A DNA stretch of 9,982 nucleotides, taken from positions 1-9,982 of the forward strand of contig JBEKKH010000517.1 in NCBI GenBank assembly GCA_050010815.1. The letters run 5' to 3'. Both the position numbers and the translations under genes were made by a program. Positions 5,311 through 9,982 of the stretch are shown here, piece after piece. The notes beneath the pieces are model-generated. The model was not told the origin of the DNA and made no database searches. It worked only from the letters and a program-made list of their open reading frames with translations. Each line of letters opens with the position of its first letter. The stretch's first letter is position 1. This DNA comes from Palsa-504 sp050010815. Lineage in GTDB: Bacteria > Actinomycetota > Actinomycetes > Streptosporangiales > Streptosporangiaceae.

Positions 5311-5745
5311 TTCCGGCCGGACAATGATCTTCGGCGCTCATACCCTAAGGGCCAAGCATGACGTGACGGCGATGGAGCTAGGGCCGGCATGGCGCAGGCT
5401 AGGCATCGGCGGGGTTCGGCGCGAGCGATACTCATGCTCATCGAGCGTCGCCGATCCGCGCTCACAGAACGCCGCCGCAAGATCTCAGACCGCTATACCG
5501 GCATTGGTGGCTCCGTGTGCCCAACTGTCCGTAGGCCTGGAGCAGCTGACCACGGGCCGACGGGTTCTGGCCTGCGCCCTGATCGCCGGTCGCGCCACCG
5601 AGGCACGCACCATCGTCGCCACCGCGACGGCTGTCGCCCAACGTGTCGACGAACAGACTCTGCTGGTCACCGTGCTGGACGACGACGACGACGCCAGCGC
5701 CACGCGTCGGCTGGACGAGCTGTGCGCCCAGGCCCGGCCTCCGCG
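5311..5745 (+). other. Gap with a possible decayed coding stretch
   Basis: No gene can be called with confidence. On the plus strand a frame from about 5510 to the TGA ending at 5776 has coding-like third-position bias and reads LSVGLEQLTTGRRVLACALI then AGRATEARTIVATATAVAQR and VDEQTLLVTVLDDDDDASAT, with a (GAC)5 run near 5679-5694. It has no ribosome site, its 5' part reads poorly, and its end overlaps the antitoxin gene on the other strand. A second frame at 5389-5508 reads LIERRRSALTERRRKISDRY, which might be its lost N-terminal part. I do not recognise either segment. No RelE, Doc or PIN-like toxin is visible on either strand. Confidence 0.3.
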
Positions 5746-6093
5746 TCAGCCTTCTGTGTCCGTGTCAGGCCGCTGACCACGGGGGGCAGCTGGCCTGCGA
5801 GGGGCCGGTGATCTGGGCTCGGCCGGTTGCCTGCGCGGCCGGTGCTGTGCGGCGATCGGCAGCGGGTCGGCAGCGGGCGACGGGTGTCGCAGTTCAACCG
5901 CGGGCCCGGTTGATGTGAGGTTGATCCTTTCCTGACCTCGCTGCTCCAGCCAGGCCAGGTCCTCGGGCGGAACGAGGCAGGCCACAGGCTTGGAGTGCCT
6001 GGTCAAGACGATGCGCTCGTGTCCGTACGCCACCCGGTTGACCAGCTCCGCCAGTTCGTCCCTGGCCTGCGTCACCGGTATCTCTTGGGTCAT
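5746..6093 (-). CDS. Phd/YefM-family antitoxin, no toxin partner visible
   Basis: A 115-residue protein. The N-terminal Phd/YefM fold spans residues 1-51: IPVTQARDELAELVNRVAYG, HERIVLTRHSKPVACLVPPE and DLAWLEQ, all highly typical of DNA-binding antitoxins that also repress their own promoter. The C-terminal part, which normally wraps the toxin, keeps a recognisable PLPIAAQHRP block. It then continues into about 35 Pro/Arg-rich residues (PAEPRSPAPRRPAAPRGQ), longer than usual, suggesting read-on past an ancestral stop. The start at 6093-6091 has no Shine-Dalgarno sequence. Downstream (below 5746) no toxin gene is seen. It is divergent from an MFS exporter across a control region full of palindromes, so it may now act mainly as a local repressor; that is inference. 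Confidence 0.88.
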   Translation of the reverse strand: MTQEIPVTQARDELAELVNRVAYGHERIVLTRHSKPVACLVPPEDLAWLEQRGQERINLTSTGPAVELRHPSPAADPLPIAAQHRPRRQPAEPRSPAPRRPAAPRGQRPDTDTEG

Positions 6094-6102
6094 GGCTAAG
6101 AG

Positions 6103-6161
6103 GTTACGTACGCCTCGTACGTTCGACAAATAAAGTACATAATGTATAGTATGTACGTAAC
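6103..6161. promoter_or_regulatory. Divergent promoter/operator region between antitoxin and exporter
   Basis: An AT-rich patch in GC-rich DNA. Plus-strand promoter: TTCGAC (6122-6127), 17 bases, TATAGT (6145-6150). Minus-strand promoter: TTACGT (6160-6155), 17 bases, TACTTT (6137-6132); the two overlap face to face. Dyads: ACGTACG-CCT-CGTACGT (6106-6122); GTACATA-N8-TATGTAC (6135-6156) containing TACATAATGTA (6136-6146); and a 9-bp outer repeat GTTACGTAC/GTACGTAAC (6103-6111, 6153-6161). One bound repressor could silence both genes. YefM-type antitoxins bind GTAC-centred palindromes, which fits. Confidence 0.65.
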
Positions 6162-6175
6162 TTACAGAGAGGCGC

Positions 6176-7513
6176 ATGCCGTCACCAGTACCACCGCCGC
6201 GAAGCCAGACAGAGAGCCGACCTGCCATGCCCCCACCCACCACGACCTGGCCTTCGCTCCGCGGACCTCTGCACAGCCGCAACTTCCGGCTGCTGGTGGC
6301 GTGCAACGTCATCTCGGTCGCCGGGTCCGCGGTCTCCTACGTGGCGATCCCGTTCGCCGTCCTCAAGATCGGCGGCTCGGCCAGCGACGTGGGATACGTG
6401 GCCACCGCCAAGCTGATTCCGCTGATCGCCCTCCTGCTGCTCGGCGGCGTGATGGCGGACCGCCTGCCCCGGCACAAGGTCATGGCAGCGGCGAACGTCC
6501 TCCAAGCGCTCGCGCAGGGTACTTCGGCGATGCTGGTCCTGACCGGCCAGGCCAGGATCTGGCCGCTGGTGATCCTGGCCGCGGCGGGCGGCGTCGGCGC
6601 GGGGTTCTACTACCCAGCCGCCGCGGGCCTGCTACCCCAGATCGTGCCACCGGAACAGCGAGCGCGGGCGAACGCACTGAATCAAACGGGCCAAGGTGCG
6701 GCCTCGATCGCCGGCGCGGCGGCCGGCGGCCTCGTGATCGGGCTGGCCGGCCCGGGCTGGGGCCTGGCCATCGACGCCGCGACGTTCGCGATTGCCGCAG
6801 CGCTGCGGACCGGCATGCGCTTCCCGGCCATACCGCCGGTGCAGGCCTCCACCATGATCCATGATCTGCGCGAAGGCTGGCAGGAATTCACCGCCCGGCG
6901 CTGGCTCTGGGTCATCGTCTTGCTGTTCGCGTTCCTCGTCGCCATCTCCACCGGGACAACCGACGTACTCGGGCCACTGGTCGCCGGCGGCCGCCTCGGC
7001 GGTGCCCGCAGCTGGGGTTACATCGTCGCCGCCTACTCCGCCGGGGCGATCGCCGGGGGCCTGGTCATGATCAGGTTCCGCCCCCGGCGGATGCTGCTCG
7101 CCGCGATCCTGTCCGTGCCCGCATTCTCCGCGGTGCTCTTCGCTTTGGCCGTGCCGCTCGCAGTCCCGCTGGACATAACGGCTTCCTTCTGCGCTGGCGC
7201 CTGCCTGGAAGTGTTCGGCGTCAGCTGGACTACTGTCCTGCAGCAGGAGATACCGCCAGAAAAGCTCTCCCGCATCTCGTCCTACGACGCGCTCGGCAAT
7301 TGCGCGCTGGCTCCCGTCGGCATAGCGATCGCCGGGCCGCTGGCGGCTGCCTTCGGCACATCGGCTGTCCTGACCGCAGGCGGAGCCCTCGTCATTCTCC
7401 TCCCGCTCCTCGTCCTCCTCCTGCCAGAGGTAAGACACATCCGACGCCGACGGCCCGCTATCGCAAGTGAAATCAACCCCGGGTCAGCGCTTCCAAGTCT
7501 TCCGGAGCGCTGA
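6176..7513 (+). CDS. MFS exporter, DHA3/MFS_3-type
   Basis: A 445-residue integral membrane transporter with about 12 hydrophobic helices, resembling the DHA3 (EntS/Tet(V)/MefA-like) drug or siderophore exporters of the major facilitator superfamily. Landmarks: LHSRNFRLLVACNVISVAGS entering TM1; motif A between TM2 and TM3, GGVMADRLPRHKVM, at 90-103; GFYYPAAAGLLPQIVPPEQR and RANALNQTGQGAASIAG near TM4-5; the mid-loop LREGWQEFTARRWLW; and the second-half motif LQQEIPPEKLSRISSYDALG. The C-terminus is short and Arg-rich. GAGAGG precedes the ATG at 6176; an in-frame ATG at 6227 is an alternative that would drop a Pro-rich leader. It is intact, with strongly biased codons, and its mRNA likely starts about 20 bases upstream of the ATG. 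Its substrate cannot be told. Control by the divergent antitoxin-like protein is plausible. Confidence 0.93.
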   Translation: MPSPVPPPRSQTESRPAMPPPTTTWPSLRGPLHSRNFRLLVACNVISVAGSAVSYVAIPFAVLKIGGSASDVGYVATAKLIPLIALLLLGGVMADRLPRHKVMAAANVLQALAQGTSAMLVLTGQARIWPLVILAAAGGVGAGFYYPAAAGLLPQIVPPEQRARANALNQTGQGAASIAGAAAGGLVIGLAGPGWGLAIDAATFAIAAALRTGMRFPAIPPVQASTMIHDLREGWQEFTARRWLWVIVLLFAFLVAISTGTTDVLGPLVAGGRLGGARSWGYIVAAYSAGAIAGGLVMIRFRPRRMLLAAILSVPAFSAVLFALAVPLAVPLDITASFCAGACLEVFGVSWTTVLQQEIPPEKLSRISSYDALGNCALAPVGIAIAGPLAAAFGTSAVLTAGGALVILLPLLVLLLPEVRHIRRRRPAIASEINPGSALPSLPER

Positions 7514-7732
7514 GGATTCTCCAGTCAGTTGGAGGTACCCCAATGGCCACGCCAGCAGAACGCACGTCCATGACACTGGCGGCCGCAGACATGTACCAGC
7601 CGCGGACTGGCCCGACGGTCCGCCTGGCTTGGTCGCTAGCTCGTAATGATCATCTTCGGGGAAGGTGAACAGATGATCTTCGAACAATTCCAGGGTAGTG
7701 CTGCTAAATTCGCAGGAGCATTGATAAGTCAC
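7484..7732 (-). CDS. Small CxC...H...H protein, coupled to the 71-aa gene
   Basis: Up to 82 residues. The N-terminal third reads VTYQCSCEFSSTTLELFEDH then LFTFPEDDHYE, with Cys5, Cys7, His20 and His29 in a zinc-finger-like order. It resembles short actinobacterial proteins of the type Y-x-C-x-C-G-F...DEHL that accompany XRE/DUF397 loci. The GTG start (7732-7730) overlaps the TGA of the upstream gene by four bases (GTGA), indicating translational coupling. After about residue 35 the sequence looks unlike the family and overlaps the 3' end of the convergent exporter gene by 30 bases. The true domain may therefore be extended by read-through of non-coding sequence or be 3'-damaged. Metal binding is inferred from residue spacing only. 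Confidence 0.5.
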   Translation of the reverse strand: MTYQCSCEFSSTTLELFEDHLFTFPEDDHYELATKPGGPSGQSAAGTCLRPPVSWTCVLLAWPLGYLQLTGESSALRKTWKR

Positions 7733-7944
7733 TGGCTGTCCAGCCTGGCGCGCTCTTCCTGCTCGGCTAGCACCGCGTCGAGTCTGGCCTGCAAGTCGCC
7801 GCCTGCCGTCGGCAACGGATCGTTCGCGTCGAAGACCGCGAGGGCGTTTTCCAGCTGCTGACGGTACCTGCGCAGCTCGAAGGTGGCCAGGGCGTACAGC
7901 GGATGCTGGGGTTGCTGGACAGCATCGGGGGCAGTGGGTGGCAT
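7729..7944 (-). CDS. Small charged helical protein of an XRE/DUF397 locus (unknown function)
   Basis: A 71-residue soluble protein. Residues 15-35 (PLYALATFELRRYRQQLENAL) and 51-68 (LQARLDAVLAEQEERARL) form two amphipathic, charged helices joined by a loop with DANDPLPTAGG. The opening PLYALxTxELRxYRxxLExAL pattern is familiar from small Streptomyces-type proteins encoded near XRE-DUF5753 regulators; I know of no assigned function. The ATG at 7944-7942 has GAGG about 10 bases upstream. It is transcribed divergently from the XRE gene and its stop overlaps the start of the next small gene, so the two are probably made together. Codon bias supports it as real coding sequence. Confidence 0.75.
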   Translation of the reverse strand: MPPTAPDAVQQPQHPLYALATFELRRYRQQLENALAVFDANDPLPTAGGDLQARLDAVLAEQEERARLDSQ

Positions 7945-7962
7945 GGCGGCAGTTCCTCACAT

Positions 7963-7991
7963 CGGGAAATCGATATGGCCAGCATTTCCCG
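7963..7991. promoter_or_regulatory. Inverted repeat between divergent XRE and small-protein genes
   Basis: Perfect 8-bp arms CGGGAAAT (7963-7970) and ATTTCCCG (7984-7991), 13-base spacer, between starts at 7944 and 8073. Its position fits an operator for the XRE regulator controlling both directions. This is inferred from symmetry and location. Confidence 0.5.
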
Positions 7992-8050
7992 GCCGGACTA
8001 CGGTGGGAATACGAACAGCCGCCCCCTGGCCAGACATCCAGGCCAGCTTC

Positions 8051-8067
8051 TTGGACAGTGTTGGACA
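8051..8067 (+). repeat. Direct repeat TTGGACA x2 before the XRE start
   Basis: TTGGACA at 8051-8057 and 8061-8067, a 10-base period, ending 5 bases before the ATG at 8073. It takes the place where a ribosome site would be; the gene has no clear Shine-Dalgarno sequence. Possible protein-binding site. Confidence 0.35.
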
Positions 8068-8072
8068 AGACC

Positions 8073-8903
8073 ATGAAACAATCCGCCGCCGAAAGCCCGC
8101 TACGGGTATTCGGCGCGATGCTTGCCTATTACCGGACCCGCGCCGGGATGACGCCCGAACAGCTTGGCGCTCGAGTGTTCGTGTCCGGGTCGCAGATCCG
8201 CAAGGTGGAAGCCGGGACCCGGACCCCCACCGAAGACCTGGCCAAGGCGTGCGAGAGCATCGGAGAGCTTGGCTGCAACGGGGCCCTGACCGAGCTGTAC
8301 GAGATCCTGGGCGAGAAGCTGAAGCGCCGGGCGTATCCCGGCTGGTTCGCCGCCTGGCCCGACCAGGAAGCCCAGGCGCGCCGGCTCCGGTCCTTCGAGC
8401 TGGTCGTCGTGCCCGGATTGCTGCAGACGCCGGCCTACGCTCGCGCGGTGCTGTCCACGCGCGTCGGCGCGACTCTGGACGAGATCGACGAGATGGTAGC
8501 CGCCCGGCTCGCGCGGCAGCAGATCCTGGAGCGAGACCAGCCGCCCGAGCTGTGGGCGATCCTCGACGAGGGTGCGCTGCGCCGCCCGGTCGGGAACCCC
8601 GGCGTGATGCGGGGCCAGGTCACCCAGCTGGCGGGCATGGCGCGCCGGCCGCACGTCGTCATCCAGGTCATACCGCTCGCCGCCGGCGCGCATGAGGGAA
8701 TGCGGGGCGGCGCCTTCGTGATCGCGGATTTCGAGGATGCCGCTACCATCGCATATCAGGACACGGCCGTGTCCGGCCAGATCATCGAAGATGCGTCCGA
8801 AGCCGACGCGCTCGCCCACACGTGGGACACCTTGAGACTTGAAGCCCTGCCGAGGGCCGCGTCGCTGAGCCTGATTGAGGAAACCGCAAGACAATGGACA
8901 TGA
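8073..8903 (+). CDS. XRE-family regulator with DUF5753 sensor-like domain
   Basis: A 276-residue cytoplasmic DNA-binding protein. The N-terminal Cro/CI helix-turn-helix is at about 11-68 (LRVFGAMLAYYRTRAGMTPE, QLGARVFVSGSQIRKVEAGT, RTPTEDLAKACES). DUF5753 follows from about 85: YPGWFAAWPDQEAQARRLRS, FELVVVPGLLQTPAYARAVL, VAARLARQQILERDQPPELW, then IQVIPLAAGAHEGMRGGAFV and a C-terminal RLEALPRAASLSLIEETARQ. Length is usual for the family (WhiJ-like/Scr1-like regulators of Streptomyces). The ATG at 8073 is set by family alignment; in-frame GTG 8058 or TTG 8061 are possible. The next gene, DUF397, overlaps it by 10 bases. In studied pairs the XRE protein represses and the DUF397 protein modulates it, affecting development or antibiotic production; a similar role here is inferred. 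Confidence 0.94.
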   Translation: MKQSAAESPLRVFGAMLAYYRTRAGMTPEQLGARVFVSGSQIRKVEAGTRTPTEDLAKACESIGELGCNGALTELYEILGEKLKRRAYPGWFAAWPDQEAQARRLRSFELVVVPGLLQTPAYARAVLSTRVGATLDEIDEMVAARLARQQILERDQPPELWAILDEGALRRPVGNPGVMRGQVTQLAGMARRPHVVIQVIPLAAGAHEGMRGGAFVIADFEDAATIAYQDTAVSGQIIEDASEADALAHTWDTLRLEALPRAASLSLIEETARQWT

Positions 8904-9082
8904 ACCTCCAGTGGCGCAAGGCCACCTGCAGCTCCAGCAACGGGGGCAACTGCGTCGAGGTCGCGGCCGCTGGCCGCAGCATCGCCGTCCGCGACTCCAA
9001 GGACCCGGACGGGCCCCGCCTCGTCTTCGGCGCGCCCGCCTGGGAGTCGTTCGCGGCCGAGGTCAAGACCGAGCGTCCTTAG
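8894..9082 (+). CDS. DUF397 domain protein, partner of the XRE regulator
   Basis: A 62-residue protein consisting of one DUF397 domain: LQWRKATCSSSNGGNCVEVA, then GRSIAVRDSKDPDGPRLVFG and AWESFAAEV, matching the family hallmarks W-R-K-S-S/C, GGNCVEV, VRDSKDPDGP and a Trp near the end. Its ATG at 8894 lies inside the end of the XRE gene (overlap of 10 bases); a second in-frame ATG at 8900 overlaps the XRE stop as ATGA. Either arrangement implies coupled translation. Small DUF397 proteins pair with XRE-DUF5753 regulators and are thought to act through them. The gene is complete and ordinary for the family. A direct repeat begins 2 bases after its stop. Confidence 0.93.
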   Translation: MDMNLQWRKATCSSSNGGNCVEVAAAGRSIAVRDSKDPDGPRLVFGAPAWESFAAEVKTERP

Positions 9083-9083
9083 T

Positions 9084-9103
9084 TGTAGGTTCCCTGTAGG
9101 TTC
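9084..9103 (+). repeat. Direct repeat TGTAGGTTC x2, 11-bp period
   Basis: TGTAGGTTC at 9084-9092 and again at 9095-9103, separated by CC. One-helical-turn spacing suits a pair of protein-binding half-sites on one face of DNA. It lies just after the DUF397 stop; its target gene is unclear. Confidence 0.45.
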
Positions 9104-9117
9104 TCTTCGTGAACGGC

Positions 9118-9176
9118 GCTTTCTCAGATCCCCATGTCGCCCAAATGTCGCTTGCGACTTTTCAGTGTGAGAAAGC
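9118..9176 (+). terminator. Inverted repeat GCTTTCTCA/TGAGAAAGC with inner hairpin, possible terminator
   Basis: Perfect 9-bp arms at 9118-9126 and 9168-9176 enclose 41 bases. Within them is GTCG-CTTG-CGAC followed by TTTT (near 9146-9161) and two copies of ATGTCGC. It sits 36-94 bases past the DUF397 stop, so a terminator for the XRE-DUF397 unit is likely, though the loop is large. Confidence 0.4.
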
Positions 9177-9836
9177 CGCAACGGACGTGGCATGGGAAGG
9201 ACTGCACGCTTCGTGACGGACTGTAACCGCAGCTTTGAAGCGAGCGTCCGATATCCGCCTGATTGAGCGACGTCAGAACGTCCACCGGTGCGGCTGAGGA
9301 AGCCGAAACGGTTGCCCTTCCTGCTTGCGAGAGTCAGCAGAACGGATGGTCAACCGGCGTACATTTGCTCTGGGTGCCATCGGTTGAACCGGTGTGTCGG
9401 TCCGGCTGGCGCTCGCCGGGCGTGCCGTCGCCTCGAGGCGCCCCAGCGACCGAGGAGGCATCGGCCGGTCCGACCCCCGAACTTTTCAATCATGAAGCGT
9501 CAGAACAGCCCCGCAGCCTCGTCGGCGGACGACGCGGTCGTCCAGTCCGGTGGCCAGCCAGCCCGTCACCCGCCAGGACATGCGGGAGGCTCAGGGAAAC
9601 ACGCCTGCCGCGAGGGCTGTGCGGCTGCGCTCTGGAGTGGCTGGGGCGCCAGGTGGGAAACCTTGCTGATCCAGGGTGACGCCGCCCCGGCGCGGCTCGA
9701 GCAGTCCGGGGAGTATCTGCAGGCCACGTGCGGGCACTGGCGCGACACGTTCACCTTGCTCCCCGTAACCACCGGGCCACCTGCGCGGTCTTAGGTAGTG
9801 CATAGGTCCTTGACTGTCTACTTAAAGGAGGACGCC
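9177..9836. other. Intergenic stretch without a convincing gene
   Basis: No recognisable protein on either strand. The best candidate is a plus frame from ATG 9492 to TAG 9794 (100 codons). Its last part reads ALWSGWGARWETLLIQGDAA and YLQATCGHWRDTFTLLPVTT; it has no ribosome site and only moderate codon bias. A small dyad CGGTT-G-AACCG lies near 9379-9389, with a matching TCAACCG near 9349. The last 40 bases carry the leader of the secreted-protein gene. Confidence 0.4.
9824..9831 (+). promoter_or_regulatory. Near-perfect ribosome binding site for the secreted protein
   Basis: AAAGGAGG lies 5 bases upstream of the ATG at 9837, complementary to the 16S rRNA 3' end. It is the strongest such site in the window and fixes the start. 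Confidence 0.85.
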
Positions 9837-9982
9837 ATGCCATTTCCTGCTTTCTCCCCTCGGCGGCTGACCGGAGCGGCTGCTCTCGCCTGCGCCGCGG
9901 CGCTGATGCCGATGACCTCCCTGGTCGCCACGGCCTCCCCGGCGGCAGCTGCCGCCGTAACGGGGCGGCCGGCTGTGCCGGC
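9837..9982 (+). CDS. Secreted or exported protein, N-terminus only
   Basis: The first 48 residues are seen before the right edge. They form a classical export signal: a short positive start (MPFPAFSPRRLTG), a hydrophobic Ala/Leu-rich core (AAALACAAALMPMTSLVAT) and a cleavage region ASPAAAAAV, with AxA-type sites at about residues 37-40. Two arginines precede the core, but the following LT does not match a strict twin-arginine motif, so Sec export is favoured. The mature protein has barely begun (TGRPAVP), so its function cannot be told; secreted hydrolases or cell-wall proteins are common for such genes in actinomycetes. It has no visible link to the upstream genes. Confidence 0.82.
   Translation, partial: MPFPAFSPRRLTGAAALACAAALMPMTSLVATASPAAAAAVTGRPAVP

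Noticed and set aside
6632..7438. A 268-codon minus-strand frame inside the exporter gene.
   Set aside because: Composition (Glu/Asp/Gly/Gln-rich without motifs) is that of a shadow of the transporter's hydrophobic codons.
7543..7668. A 41-codon plus-strand frame with a perfect GGAGGT six bases before its ATG, 29 bases after the exporter stop.
   Set aside because: It is antisense to the small CxC...H...H gene, has poor third-position bias and resembles nothing known; the ribosome site may be left from a lost gene or be chance.
9492..9794. A 100-codon plus frame with Trp- and Cys-containing C-terminus.
   Set aside because: No ribosome binding site, modest codon bias and no recognisable family; kept only as a note in the intergenic description.
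1..9982. CRISPR arrays, insertion-sequence transposases, phage structural genes, retrons.
   Set aside because: No regularly spaced repeats, DDE or reverse-transcriptase motifs were seen; the only mobility gene is the broken tyrosine recombinase.

Overview
The window looks like chromosomal DNA of a high-GC filamentous actinomycete. Support comes from strong G/C bias at third codon positions, an XRE-DUF5753/DUF397 gene pair (a combination typical of Streptomyces-like actinomycetes), an ECF sigma factor paired with a YCII/DGPF protein, and GTG starts. No rRNA, tRNA, CRISPR array or intact insertion sequence was found.

Layout. (1) Positions 1-1528, minus strand: a SnoaL/NTF2-like protein followed by a 15-bp hairpin, then a YCII-family protein abutting an ECF sigma factor that runs off the left edge. 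(2) Positions about 1680-3885 are a gene graveyard: a PadR regulator broken by a frameshift and a stop, an internal piece of an alpha/beta hydrolase, a tyrosine recombinase with about five frame disruptions, and the last 42 codons of a GNAT acetyltransferase. A 13-bp terminator-like hairpin and a 10-bp inverted repeat flank the recombinase relic. (3) Positions 3882-5310, minus strand: an operon of a stand-alone GyrI-like ligand-binding protein and a MerR regulator. The regulator's own GyrI-like domain has been cut off into a separate, overlapping frame by a 4-bp tandem duplication. A MerR-type promoter (19-bp spacer) precedes the operon. (4) Positions 5746-7513: a Phd/YefM-type antitoxin without a visible toxin, divergent from an intact 12-TM MFS exporter. 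They share an AT-rich, palindrome-dense control region with two overlapping promoters. (5) Positions 7484-9082: an XRE-DUF5753 regulator and its DUF397 partner, divergent from two coupled small genes (a 71-aa charged protein and a CxC...H...H mini-protein), with an 8-bp inverted repeat between the two arms. (6) Positions 9083-9836 hold repeats but no convincing gene, then a secreted protein begins at 9837 and runs off the right edge.

Functionally the window is dominated by small regulatory modules, several of which have lost or separated a partner: an antitoxin without a toxin, and a MerR sensor detached from its DNA-binding half. The most interesting hypotheses are the split MerR-GyrI operon and the antitoxin-like protein apparently placed to control an exporter. 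Family assignments come from reading motifs by eye; no database search was possible.
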